Shown: one piece after another, positions 53,778 through 61,941 of the stretch
Layout: every line of letters begins with the position of its first letter
Numbering within the stretch: the first letter of the stretch is position 1
DNA from: Bacteroidota bacterium
GTDB lineage: Bacteria; Bacteroidota; Bacteroidia; Flavobacteriales; Flavobacteriaceae
DNA length: 61,969 nt
Assembly: GCA_021793375.1 (NCBI GenBank)
Contig: JAJYSY010000010.1
Location: 1-61,969 of the forward strand
Direction of reading: 5' to 3'
Position numbers and translations under genes: made by a program
The notes under the pieces: model-generated
What the model saw: the letters and a program-made list of their open reading frames with translations, nothing else
What the model was told of the DNA's origin: nothing
Databases searched by the model: none

Positions 53778-54524
53778 ATGCAGATTAAGAAAAATCCAAA
53801 AAAAGACTTGAGACGTTGGAGTTTAATATTTTTCCAACTCGGATTGGTATTAGTGCTTCTAATTTCTTGGCGTGCAATAGAGCGTAAAACTTACGAAAAA
53901 GAAGAAGAAAGAGAAGTAGAAGTAGTAAAATTCACTGATCTTGAACCGGAAGATGTGGTTGTAACAGAAACTCCAAAAACTAATACACCTCCACCGCCTC
54001 CGCCACCAAAGGCACCTGAAGTTATTCAAGTAGTAGAAGACGATGAAGAAATTGAAGAAGATGAAGTGGAAACAGTAGAAGATATTCCGGAAGAAAAAGT
54101 AGAAGTAGCCGATATTAGTGAAATTGAATCTGCACCAGATGAAGGAGAAATAGAAGAAGAAATAGAATCAGTTCCTTTTCAAGCTATTCAAGATGTACCT
54201 GTTTTTCCGGGGTGTGAAAAATATGATAGCGACGATAAAAAAAGAAAATGTATGAATGATGGAATTCAAAGATTTGTAAACCGTCGTTTCAACACAGAGT
54301 TAGCAGCCGATTTAGGATTGTCGGGAGTAACTCGAATCAACGTTCAGTTTACAGTAGATGAAAACGGAGAAATTACGGATATTATGGCAAGAGCCACAGA
54401 ATCTGCATTAGAAGAAGAAGCAAAACGTGTGGTGCAAATGCTCCCAAGTATGGAGCCGGGAAAACAACGCGGAAAAGCAGTAAAAGTTATTTACCAATTG
54501 CCTATTGCTTTCCAAGTTAACTAA
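53778..54524 (+). CDS. tonB: TonB energy transducer
   Basis: 248-residue inner-membrane protein. N-terminal cytoplasmic tail and one helix (about residues 15-32); a Pro-rich stretch (PPPPPPPKAPEV, about residues 71-82); an acidic linker; and a C-terminal TonB domain (TRINVQFTVDENGEITDIMA; VIYQLPIAFQVN). It would transmit energy from ExbBD to outer-membrane receptors. The segment PVFPGCEKYDSDDKKRKC just ahead of the domain also occurs in the BlaR1-like protein. Closed by a terminator. Confidence 0.93.
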   Translation: MQIKKNPKKDLRRWSLIFFQLGLVLVLLISWRAIERKTYEKEEEREVEVVKFTDLEPEDVVVTETPKTNTPPPPPPPKAPEVIQVVEDDEEIEEDEVETVEDIPEEKVEVADISEIESAPDEGEIEEEIESVPFQAIQDVPVFPGCEKYDSDDKKRKCMNDGIQRFVNRRFNTELAADLGLSGVTRINVQFTVDENGEITDIMARATESALEEEAKRVVQMLPSMEPGKQRGKAVKVIYQLPIAFQVN

Positions 54525-54547
54525 TCAGAAAATAAAATACATGATTG

Positions 54548-54579
54548 ACCGCCTCACTTTTGAGGCGGTTTTTGTTTTT
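54548..54579 (+). terminator. Terminator after tonB
   Basis: ACCGCCTCA (54548-54556), CTTT loop, TGAGGCGGT (54561-54569), then a T-rich tract. Strong GC stem. Confidence 0.92.
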
Positions 54580-54634
54580 ACAGAAAAACATGATAAAGAG
54601 CTAAGGATGAAATATTTAAAAAGATAGAAAACTT

Positions 54635-54665
54635 TTTGCTTACTAAAATTATAATTGTAAATTTG
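54635..54665 (+). promoter_or_regulatory. Promoter of rplM-rpsI
   Basis: TTTG at 54635-54638 and TAAATTTG at 54658-54665, spacer 19 bp: both elements match the Bacteroidota consensus. The predicted transcript start is near 54672, leaving a leader of about 55 nt. Confidence 0.82.
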
Positions 54666-54672
54666 CACCCTG

Positions 54673-54692
54673 TTTTCTATGAGAGTAGAAAA
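54673..54692 (+). promoter_or_regulatory. Hairpin at the 5' end of the rplM leader
   Basis: TTTTCTA (54673-54679) pairs with TAGAAAA (54686-54692), loop TGAGAG. It falls at the very start of the predicted transcript. Possible L13 autoregulatory or stabilising hairpin; no conservation could be tested. Confidence 0.4.
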
Positions 54693-54727
54693 TAAAAATA
54701 ATTGTTTAATCTTGTAAAGAAATAAGT

Positions 54728-55183
54728 GTGGATACATTGAGTTACAAAACCGTTTCTGCAAATAAGAACACCGTTAATAAAGAATGGGTAGTTCTTGACG
54801 CAGATGGCCAATCACTTGGTCGGCTTGCTTCGGTTGCTGCAAAATTATTACGCGGTAAACACAAGCCAAATTTTACACCACATGTAGATTGTGGAGATAA
54901 CGTAATCGTTATCAATGCTGCTAAGGTAAACCTTACCGGTAATAAATGGGAAGCTAAAGAATATCACCGTTACACCGGACATCCCGGAGGAGGAAGAAGT
55001 CTTACTGCTAAACAACTTTTTAGTAAAGACCCTACGCGTGTGATTGAGAAAGCAATAAAAGGAATGCTTCCAGATAATAGGTTAGGAGCAGATTTATTTA
55101 GAAATCTAAAAGTGTTTGTTGATGAAAAACATACACATGAAGCTCAAAAACCTAAAAATATTAACTTAAACGAATTGGTGTAA
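54728..55183 (+). CDS. rplM: 50S ribosomal protein L13
   Basis: 151 residues; conserved EWVVLDADGQSLGRLASVAA, LLRGKHKPNFTPHVDCGDNV and the YHRYTGHPGG and MLPDNRLG segments. The start codon is GTG (MDTLSYKTVSANK), with no competing ATG. It is followed immediately by rpsI with no intervening base, as in most bacteria. Confidence 0.97.
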   Translation: MDTLSYKTVSANKNTVNKEWVVLDADGQSLGRLASVAAKLLRGKHKPNFTPHVDCGDNVIVINAAKVNLTGNKWEAKEYHRYTGHPGGGRSLTAKQLFSKDPTRVIEKAIKGMLPDNRLGADLFRNLKVFVDEKHTHEAQKPKNINLNELV

Positions 55184-55570
55184 ATGGAGACTATACATAA
55201 AATCGGAAGAAGAAAAAAATCGGTTGCCAGAGTTTACCTCTCAGAAGGAGAAGGTAAAATCCAAATCAACAACAAAGATTTGAAAGATTACTTTACAGTA
55301 GATACCCTACAGTATAAAGTAAATCAAGTCATGAACATGACAGATAATAAAGATAAATACAATATTACTGCAAAAGTTTTTGGAGGAGGAATCACAGGAC
55401 AAGCAGAAGCTATCCGTTTAGCACTTGCACGCGCAGTGTGTGAATTAGACCCTGAAAACAGAGGTGTTTTGAAACCGGAAGGATTATTAACGCGTGACCC
55501 AAGAATGGTTGAGCGTAAGAAATACGGGCAGAAGAAAGCTCGTAAGAAATTCCAATTCTCAAAACGTTAA
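55184..55570 (+). CDS. rpsI: 30S ribosomal protein S9
   Basis: 128 residues; begins METIHKIGRRKKSVARVYL and ends with the typical GQKKARKKFQFSKR tail that reaches towards the P-site tRNA. It shares the rplM transcript. Confidence 0.98.
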   Translation: METIHKIGRRKKSVARVYLSEGEGKIQINNKDLKDYFTVDTLQYKVNQVMNMTDNKDKYNITAKVFGGGITGQAEAIRLALARAVCELDPENRGVLKPEGLLTRDPRMVERKKYGQKKARKKFQFSKR

Positions 55571-55614
55571 TCGATTTATACAAAAAACATTTTATAAACT
55601 TATTTTGTTGTTAT

Positions 55615-55715
55615 CTGCTATACAAATCCACGAAAAAAATAGCAGAGTTAGTTTAGCATCTAAATGAATAAGGCCGATTAATATTATATCGCCACTTATT
55701 TGTTGCTACATCAAC
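55615..55715 (+). promoter_or_regulatory. Structured leader before rpsB (candidate)
   Basis: The 166-bp gap before rpsB holds three successive hairpins: CTGCTAT (55615-55621) with ATAGCAG (55639-55645); AATAAG (55667-55672) with CTTATT (55695-55700), extended inwards by a GAT/ATC pairing; and GTTG (55702-55705) with CAAC (55712-55715). No T tract follows. This could be an S2-binding autoregulatory leader. No exact TAnnTTTG promoter was seen. Confidence 0.45.
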
Positions 55716-55736
55716 AGAACGTAAACTATTACAAAA

Positions 55737-56522
55737 ATGGCAAAAGACATTGAAGTCAAAGAATTATTAGATGCAGGTGTTCATTTTGGGCACTTAACGC
55801 ATCGTTGGAATCCAAATATGGCTCCTTACATTTATATGGAGCGTAATGGAATCCACATTATCAACCTTTACAAGAGTGCTGCTAAAATGCAAGAAGCAGC
55901 AAAAGCTATGCAGAAAATTGCGGCAAGTGGTCGTAAAATTCTATTTGTAGCTACAAAAAAACAAGCAAAAGAAATCGTATCTCAAGAAGCAGAGAAATGT
56001 AATATGCCTTATATTACAGAACGCTGGCCGGGAGGAATGTTAACCAACTTCGTTACAGTCAGAAGATCTGTAAAAAAGATGGATAACATCGATCGTATGA
56101 AAAAAGACGGAAGATTTGATTCTCTTTCTAAAAAAGAACAATTACAAATCAACCGTATGAGAGCAAAATTAGAGAAAAACTTAGGGTCTATCCAAAGTAT
56201 GACTCGTTTGCCAGGAGCATTATTTGTTGTGGATATCTTACGTGAGCATATCGCTGTAAAAGAAGCACAAAGATTAAATATTCCAATCTTTGCAATGGTG
56301 GATACCAACTCAGATCCACGTGAAGTAGATTATGCAATCCCGGCTAATGATGACGCTTCTAAATCAATTAAGAAAGTTGTTTCTTATGTTTCTGAAGCAG
56401 TAGTTGAAGGCTTAAACGTTCGTGAAAAAGACTTAGAGCAAAGACGAAAAGAAAAAGCAGAAGCTAAAGAAAGAAAAGCTAAAGCAGAGAAAAAAGCAAA
56501 AACTGCTGAAGAGAAAAAATAA
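55737..56522 (+). CDS. rpsB: 30S ribosomal protein S2
   Basis: 261 residues; KELLDAGVHFGHLTHRWNPN, MAPYIYMERNGIHIINLYKS, ERWPGGMLTNFVTVRRS and FAMVDTNSDPREVDYAIPAN are family hallmarks. A Lys/Glu/Ala-rich C-terminal tail makes it about 20 residues longer than the E. coli protein. It precedes tsf, the usual order. Confidence 0.98.
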   Translation: MAKDIEVKELLDAGVHFGHLTHRWNPNMAPYIYMERNGIHIINLYKSAAKMQEAAKAMQKIAASGRKILFVATKKQAKEIVSQEAEKCNMPYITERWPGGMLTNFVTVRRSVKKMDNIDRMKKDGRFDSLSKKEQLQINRMRAKLEKNLGSIQSMTRLPGALFVVDILREHIAVKEAQRLNIPIFAMVDTNSDPREVDYAIPANDDASKSIKKVVSYVSEAVVEGLNVREKDLEQRRKEKAEAKERKAKAEKKAKTAEEKK

Positions 56523-56545
56523 CTTATTAAAAATTATTAATAACT

Positions 56546-56575
56546 AAAAGTCGTTTGAATTGCCAAACGACTTTT
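56546..56575 (+). terminator. 12-bp hairpin between rpsB and tsf
   Basis: AAAAGTCGTTTG (56546-56557) pairs perfectly with CAAACGACTTTT (56564-56575), loop AATTGC. Only a four-base T run follows within the stem, so it may be a partial terminator, attenuator or processing site. Confidence 0.6.
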
Positions 56576-56595
56576 ACAACCTTAAAATTTAAAAG

Positions 56596-57561
56596 ATGGC
56601 AAAAGTAACTGCTGCTGAAGTAAATAAACTGAGAAAATCTACCGGTGCTGGTATGATGGATTGTAAGAATGCTTTGGTTGAAGCCAATGGTGACTTTGAT
56701 AAAGCTATAGAAATCTTACGTAAAAAAGGACAAAAAGTAGCTGAAAAAAGAGCTGACCGTGATTCTTCTGAAGGTGCCGCTATTGCTAAAGTAAATAAAG
56801 ATAATACAAAAGGAGTAATTATTTCTTTAAACTGTGAAACAGACTTTGTTGCAAAGAATGATGGTTTCATTAAATTAGCAAACGGCTTGGCAGAATTAGC
56901 TTTAAACTATAACTCTCTTGAAGAATTAATGAAAGCTGATTATGAAGGTCTTTCTGTTGAAGAAAAACTTATTGAGCAAACAGGAGTTATCGGTGAAAAA
57001 ATAGAAATCGGTGCTTTTGAGTCTTTAGAAGCGCCTTTCGTAGGAAGCTATATCCACGCAGGAAATAAAATTGCAGCCATAACAGGACTTTCTGCTGCTA
57101 AAGATAATGCAGAAGAAATCGCTAAAGACATCTCAATGCAAGTTGCTGCAATGGGAGCTGTAGAACTCTCTTACAAGGATTTTGATCCCACTTATGTAGA
57201 AAAAGAAACAGAAGCTCGTATTGCTGAAATCAATAAACTTAATGAGGAATTGGTAAGAATGAATAAACCAACTAAAAATGTTCCTCAGTATGTTTCTTAT
57301 GCACAATTAACTGATGATGTTTTAAAACAAGCTGAAGAAGATATCAAAGCTGAATTAAAGGAAGAAGGAAAACCAGAGCATATCTGGGATAAAATTGTTC
57401 CTGGAAAATTGAATCGCTTCATCCAAGATAACACAAGCTTAGACCAAGAAAAAGCTTTACTTGATCAAAACTTTATCAAAGATGATAAAAAGAAAGTAAG
57501 CGATTACTTAAAATCTAATGGTGTTGAAGTAACAGGTTTCAAACGTGTTTCTTTAGCTTAA
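56596..57561 (+). CDS. tsf: Elongation factor Ts
   Basis: 321-residue nucleotide exchange factor for EF-Tu. N-terminal UBA-like domain VNKLRKSTGAGMMDCKNALV, then ALSEANGDFD-like segment EANGDFDKAIEILRKKGQ, and VSLNCETDFVAKNDGF (as IISLNCETDFVAKND) in the core. A longer core than in E. coli (283) is usual in Bacteroidota. It ends the ribosomal block and is followed by a terminator. Confidence 0.97.
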   Translation: MAKVTAAEVNKLRKSTGAGMMDCKNALVEANGDFDKAIEILRKKGQKVAEKRADRDSSEGAAIAKVNKDNTKGVIISLNCETDFVAKNDGFIKLANGLAELALNYNSLEELMKADYEGLSVEEKLIEQTGVIGEKIEIGAFESLEAPFVGSYIHAGNKIAAITGLSAAKDNAEEIAKDISMQVAAMGAVELSYKDFDPTYVEKETEARIAEINKLNEELVRMNKPTKNVPQYVSYAQLTDDVLKQAEEDIKAELKEEGKPEHIWDKIVPGKLNRFIQDNTSLDQEKALLDQNFIKDDKKKVSDYLKSNGVEVTGFKRVSLA

Positions 57562-57588
57562 ACACAGATCAACTTATTAAATAGGTAT

Positions 57589-57622
57589 AAACCGAATGAT
57601 TTTAAAGTCATTCGGTTTTTTT
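57589..57622 (+). terminator. Terminator after tsf
   Basis: AAACCGAATGA (57589-57599) / TCATTCGGTTT (57608-57618) perfect stem with continuing T residues. Confidence 0.9.
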
Positions 57623-57678
57623 AATTAAAAAACTTGGTTTTTGTTTAAAAATAAAGAAATAATTATTATTAAAATTAA

Positions 57679-58224
57679 TTAATTAACAAGAACACCTGCT
57701 ATAGCTCCAGTTAATATAGAAAATGCAATGTTTTCAGGATCTATTTTTGTACTTTCTTTATAATAAACATATTTTGCTTCTTTAAAAAATGACCAAAGTT
57801 TTAATTTATCTTTTAGTTTAGAATTTTCTATAATATGAAAATCATCAGTTAAATTTACTTGTATTTTATTTTCTCTATCTAAGACTTTAAATTGAATAAG
57901 TTTTTTATTATTTGTTTGATCTATTAAATATGCTTTTCGTGAAAAAATAGGTTTTTTAAACTTATATTTCTTATCATCTATTTTTAAAGTTTTTTTGGAA
58001 TAAAATGCAGAGGCTTCATTATTTATATACAAAGAGTCTGCATCCATAGAATTATTTTGATATTGAAAGTTTTCATTTTTGTAATTATAGGAGATTGTAT
58101 CATTTTCTATAAAAATCTCAATATTTTCTTGTCCTAATGCATAATCAAAAGAAAGTTTTTGTCCATAGGAATATCCTGTTATAACAAAAATGCTAACCAA
58201 TACCGTCAAAGATTTACTAATCAT
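57679..58224 (-). CDS. Secreted protein of unknown function
   Basis: 181 residues. The signal peptide probably ends TGYSYGQ (about residue 22), followed by short hydrophilic beta-prone repeats (SFDYALGQENIEIFIENDTI; YNYKNENFQYQNN) and a small hydrophobic C-terminal segment ENIAFSILTGAIAGVLV (about residues 164-180), which may be a membrane tail. I do not recognise it. The gene and its surroundings are more AT-rich than the neighbouring core genes, which fits an accessory gene. It converges with tsf behind the tsf terminator. Confidence 0.7.
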   Translation of the reverse strand: MISKSLTVLVSIFVITGYSYGQKLSFDYALGQENIEIFIENDTISYNYKNENFQYQNNSMDADSLYINNEASAFYSKKTLKIDDKKYKFKKPIFSRKAYLIDQTNNKKLIQFKVLDRENKIQVNLTDDFHIIENSKLKDKLKLWSFFKEAKYVYYKESTKIDPENIAFSILTGAIAGVLVN

Positions 58225-58418
58225 AATTTCTGCTTTTATATAAGCTTATTATTTAAACTATCTAATAAATAAATTTATCTTATAAAAGAATTTTTGATTT
58301 AAATATATAAAGAAAATTAATAATATGCAATACAAGTGAAAAGCTTAAAGTTTTTAAAAATTATATTATTTTAATTTTCAACTGTTTTATTTAAAACTAT
58401 AACGTTTTAGGTTTGTTA

Positions 58419-58448
58419 TTTGCCTTTCTTCTTTTTAGTGTATCTTTG
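58419..58448 (+). promoter_or_regulatory. Promoter of murQ
   Basis: TTTG at 58419-58422 and TATCTTTG (exact TAnnTTTG) at 58441-58448, spacer 18 bp; the ATG follows 22 bp later. Confidence 0.75.
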
Positions 58449-58470
58449 AAAGTATATCATAAAGCTTTAA

Positions 58471-59286
58471 ATGAACGATTTTAAAAAAATAACAGAATCC
58501 ACTTCTTTATATGATCATTTAGAAGAAAAATCTACACGCCAGCTTTTAAAAGATATCAATACAGAAGATAAAACGGTAGCTTATGCTGTTGAAAAAGCAA
58601 TTCCTGCTATAGAGAAGTTAGTAGATAAAATCGTACAGAAATTATCTTCAAAAGGGAGATTATTTTATTTAGGAGCAGGAACAAGTGGAAGATTAGGAAT
58701 CTTGGATGCCAGTGAATGTCCGCCCACTTTTGGGGTTTCTCCGGAGCTGGTCATCGCTTTAATTGCCGGAGGAGACCAAGCCATCAGAAACGCAGTAGAA
58801 AATGCGGAAGATGATGAAAACCAAGCTTGGAGAGATTTAGAGGAATATCATATCACCACTGATGATATGGTGATAGGAATTGCTGCTTCAGGAACAACTC
58901 CTTATGTAGTGGGAGGATTAAAAAAATGTCAAGAAAACGGAATTTCAACAGGAGGAATTACTTGTAATCCGAAAAGTCCTTTAGCTGAATTTTCAGATTT
59001 TCCGATAGAAGTGGTGGTAGGGCCGGAATTCGTAACCGGAAGTTCTCGAATGAAAGCCGGAACAGCACAAAAGATGGTGTTAAATATGATTTCAACTTCA
59101 ACAATGATAAAGCTCGGAAGAGTAAAAGGAAATAAAATGATAGATATGCAATTGAGCAATGCTAAACTTGTGGAAAGAGGAACACGTCTAATTATGGAAG
59201 AAACTTCATTGTCAGCACAAGAAGCAGAACTTATTTTGCGAAAACATGGAAGCGTTAGAGCAGCACTTAAAAATTTAAAAAACTAA
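58471..59286 (+). CDS. murQ: N-acetylmuramic acid 6-phosphate etherase
   Basis: 271-residue SIS-domain enzyme that removes the lactyl ether from MurNAc-6-phosphate in cell-wall recycling. Features: KGRLFYLGAGTSGRLGILDASECPPTFGVSPE (in pieces: LFYLGAGTSGRLGILDASE, CPPTFGV), VIGIAASGTTPYVVGGL and GSSRMKAGTAQKMVLNMIS. It is shorter than E. coli MurQ (298), as in other flavobacteria. It starts a two-gene unit with the DUF6095 gene, 5 bp downstream. Confidence 0.95.
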   Translation: MNDFKKITESTSLYDHLEEKSTRQLLKDINTEDKTVAYAVEKAIPAIEKLVDKIVQKLSSKGRLFYLGAGTSGRLGILDASECPPTFGVSPELVIALIAGGDQAIRNAVENAEDDENQAWRDLEEYHITTDDMVIGIAASGTTPYVVGGLKKCQENGISTGGITCNPKSPLAEFSDFPIEVVVGPEFVTGSSRMKAGTAQKMVLNMISTSTMIKLGRVKGNKMIDMQLSNAKLVERGTRLIMEETSLSAQEAELILRKHGSVRAALKNLKN

Positions 59287-59291
59287 AAACA

Positions 59292-59522
59292 ATGTCAGAA
59301 CATAGAACAGATAGAAAAAAATTAATGAAAGGCATAAAATTTTTAGCCTTTTCTTTACCACTTGCTTTTTCGGGGCCTACTTTAATTTATTTTGGTTTCG
59401 GAAATCGTGAAGCAGGATATTATATTCCTTTATTAGCACTTGGATTTGTGTTGGCTATTGCAGCCGCATTCTTTATGTATAGAGGAATTCAAACCATTAT
59501 GAGTGGTTTTTTTGGAGATTAA
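59292..59522 (+). CDS. Small two-helix membrane protein (DUF6095-like)
   Basis: 76 residues with a basic N-terminus (SEHRTDRKKLMKG) and two hydrophobic helices (about residues 17-33 and 43-66), ending TIMSGFFGD. It resembles DUF6095 small membrane proteins of flavobacteria. Function unknown. It follows murQ by 5 bp and is cotranscribed. Confidence 0.8.
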   Translation: MSEHRTDRKKLMKGIKFLAFSLPLAFSGPTLIYFGFGNREAGYYIPLLALGFVLAIAAAFFMYRGIQTIMSGFFGD

Positions 59523-59539
59523 TTTTACGGAAATAGAAA

Positions 59540-59590
59540 TAAAAAAATCCCGAAAAAAGAAATTTTATCTTCTTCGGGATTTGTTTTTTT
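59540..59590. terminator. Bidirectional terminator between DUF6095 gene and fabH
   Basis: AAATCCCGAA (59545-59554) pairs with TTCGGGATTT (59573-59582); A-tract on the left and T-tract on the right serve both converging genes. Confidence 0.85.
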
Positions 59591-59602
59591 AATAAGAGAA
59601 AA

Positions 59603-60613
59603 TCACCAATTAATAACAGCACTTGCCCAAGTAAAACCACTTCCAAAAGCAGCTAAAATAACATTATCTCCTGGTTTGATTTTATCGTTCTCCCAAGCTT
59701 CTGTCAAAGCAATTGGAATAGATGCAGCAGTGGTATTTCCATATTTTTGAATATTATTATATACCTGATCGTCTGAAAGTTTAAACTTGCGTTGCACGAA
59801 TTGTGAAATACGTAAATTAGCTTGATGAGGAACCAATAAATCAATATCAGAAACTTCTAATCCGTTGGTGTCCAAACCTTCTTTAATCACTTCAGAAAAA
59901 CGCTGTACCGCATGTTTAAAAACATATTGTCCATTCATATAAGGAAAATAAGGAATATCTTCCTGCGGATTTTCTTTGATAATTTCCGGAACCCAATGAT
60001 TGGTACTCGGACCTTTTAAAGCCAATTCTAAAGCATGTTTTCCTTCGGAATAGAGGTGAGTAGAAAGAATTCCTTGTCCAACATAATCACTTCTGCTGAT
60101 GACTGCTGCTCCGGCGCCATCACCAAAAAGTACACTCACGCCTCTACCACGAGTGGTAAAATCCAAACCTCCACTATGATTTTCGCTCCCGATCAATAAA
60201 ATGTTTTTATACATTCCTGTTTTAATAAATTGATCTGCAACAGACAAACCATAAATAAAACCACTACATTGATTTCTGATATCTAAAGCCGGGCAATTTT
60301 CAATAGCTAAAATATCCTGAACAAGAACTCCGGATCCGGGAAAATAATAATCAGGACTTAATGTGGCAAAAATGATAAGATCTATTTCATCTTTATCAAT
60401 ACCTGCTCTTTCTATAGCTATTTTAGCAGCTTTTACGCCCATTTCTGCAACAGGATTTTCTCCTTCTTCTTTAATATGGCGTCGTTCTTTAATTCCTGTG
60501 CGTTCTTGAATCCACTCATCACTGGTGTCCATTAGTTTTGCCAAATCATCGTTGGTAACAACATTGTCCGGAACATAACTTCCTAAGCCCGCTATTTTTG
60601 ATTGGTAAAGCAT
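59603..60613 (-). CDS. fabH: 3-oxoacyl-[acyl-carrier-protein] synthase III family protein (FabH)
   Basis: 336-residue thiolase-fold enzyme. The catalytic triad is visible: Cys116 in DIRNQCSGFIYG, His in LLVPHQANLRI and Asn in KYGNTTAASIPIAL. It begins fatty-acid synthesis by condensing an acyl-CoA primer with malonyl-ACP. It stands alone, without the plsX-rpmF neighbours of the housekeeping copy in many bacteria, so it may be a second FabH or a related ketosynthase. Confidence 0.92.
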   Translation of the reverse strand: MLYQSKIAGLGSYVPDNVVTNDDLAKLMDTSDEWIQERTGIKERRHIKEEGENPVAEMGVKAAKIAIERAGIDKDEIDLIIFATLSPDYYFPGSGVLVQDILAIENCPALDIRNQCSGFIYGLSVADQFIKTGMYKNILLIGSENHSGGLDFTTRGRGVSVLFGDGAGAAVISRSDYVGQGILSTHLYSEGKHALELALKGPSTNHWVPEIIKENPQEDIPYFPYMNGQYVFKHAVQRFSEVIKEGLDTNGLEVSDIDLLVPHQANLRISQFVQRKFKLSDDQVYNNIQKYGNTTAASIPIALTEAWENDKIKPGDNVILAAFGSGFTWASAVINW

Positions 60614-60822
60614 GTGTGAAATTTTTATATAAATGATTTAAATACTATGCAGTAATGCAAAATATATGGTTAATAAAGTTTTTAATTAGAAGATTAATAA
60701 AAGCAATATACTATTCTTAACTTTGAAAATATAGATTTTGAAATTATTTTATTTCCTCAAAATCTAAAGTTATCAAAATTTACAAGGATAAAATTAAGTA
60801 AATATCTTTAAAAGTACTTTTT

Positions 60823-61830
60823 ATGAAAAAAATTAGCTTGTTGTTATTAGTGGTTTTTTGCTTTTTGCAATGTAAAACTCCAAAAGACAAAACTTACGAT
60901 AGTTTTACTGTAGAGAAGTATGCAGAAATAATTGAAAAAAACAGTTTGAAAGAAAAGCTTTTTACCATTGCAGCAGATTCTTTTGAAGGAAGGGAAACCG
61001 GAGAATTAGGACAAAAAAAAGCCGCTGCTTATTTAAAGGATTTTTATGAAAAACATCATATTTCTCCGGGAAACAACGGAAAATATTATCAGGAAATACC
61101 TTCTGCTTATTTTGATTATAAATTTAAGGATACAGAAAATGTTATCGCTATGATAGAAGGTCATGAATTTCCGGAAGAAATTATAACGGTTTCAGCGCAT
61201 TATGACCATCTTGGAATTGATGATAATGGAGAAATCTATAATGGTGCAGATGATGACGGATCAGGAACTGTGGCAGTGATGCAAATGGCAAAAGCTTTTA
61301 AAGAAGCTTCAGAAAATGGACATGGACCGAGAAGAACAATTGTTTTTATGCACTTCACCGGAGAGGAAAAAGGTTTGTTGGGATCGCGTTATTATACTGA
61401 AAACCCTATTTTTCCATTAGCCAAAACTGTGACTAATTTAAATATAGATATGATAGGTAGAATTGATGATTTTCATCAAACAGATCAGCATTATATTTAT
61501 TTAATCGGGAGTGATCGTTTGAGCTCAGAATTAGACAGTGTGATCAATCAGCAAAACAGAGCACATACACAGCTTAAGCTCGATTATAAATATAATGACG
61601 AAGATGATCCGCAGAGATTATATTACAGGAGCGATCATTATAATTTTGCAAAACACAATATTCCGGTTGCTTTTTTCTTTAGCGGATTGCATGAAGATTA
61701 TCATAAAATCAGTGATACAGCAGATAAGATAGAATATGATTTAATGACAGAAAGAGCAAAATTGGTTTTTTATTCTCTTTGGGAAATAGCGAATAGTGAT
61801 AAAAAACTAAAAGTAGATAAAGCTTCTTAA
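60823..61830 (+). CDS. M28-family metallopeptidase lipoprotein
   Basis: 335 residues. Lipobox LQC with Cys17. The M28 domain (about residues 90-325) shows zinc ligands: HYDHLG (His126), NGADDDGSG (Asp), GEEKGLLGS (Glu181/182, general base and ligand), NIDMIGR (Asp) and SDHYNFAKHNIP (His). A protease-associated-type insert is absent. It is predicted to act as an aminopeptidase at the periplasmic or outer-membrane face. A near -7 sequence TATCTTTA lies about 20 bp before the start. It ends in a terminator. Confidence 0.93.
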   Translation: MKKISLLLLVVFCFLQCKTPKDKTYDSFTVEKYAEIIEKNSLKEKLFTIAADSFEGRETGELGQKKAAAYLKDFYEKHHISPGNNGKYYQEIPSAYFDYKFKDTENVIAMIEGHEFPEEIITVSAHYDHLGIDDNGEIYNGADDDGSGTVAVMQMAKAFKEASENGHGPRRTIVFMHFTGEEKGLLGSRYYTENPIFPLAKTVTNLNIDMIGRIDDFHQTDQHYIYLIGSDRLSSELDSVINQQNRAHTQLKLDYKYNDEDDPQRLYYRSDHYNFAKHNIPVAFFFSGLHEDYHKISDTADKIEYDLMTERAKLVFYSLWEIANSDKKLKVDKAS

Positions 61831-61850
61831 AAGCCTAAAAACAAAAAGAA

Positions 61851-61881
61851 GCCGTCTCATTATCCGATGAGGCGGTTTTTT
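61851..61881 (+). terminator. Terminator after the M28 peptidase gene
   Basis: GCCGTCTCA / TGAGGCGGT stem (with G-U pairs) across an eight-base loop followed by six T residues. Confidence 0.82.
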
Positions 61882-61941
61882 CGTGTTTGTTCTTTTTTAA
61901 AGGTTTGAGAGATTAAAATTCCTCGTTTTGCAAAAAATGAT

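Noticed and set aside
54548..54569. GC-rich inverted repeat similar to 61851-61876, considered as a dispersed repeat or mobile-element end
   Set aside because: The similarity is limited to the GCCTCA-like stem; both are terminators directly after stop codons.
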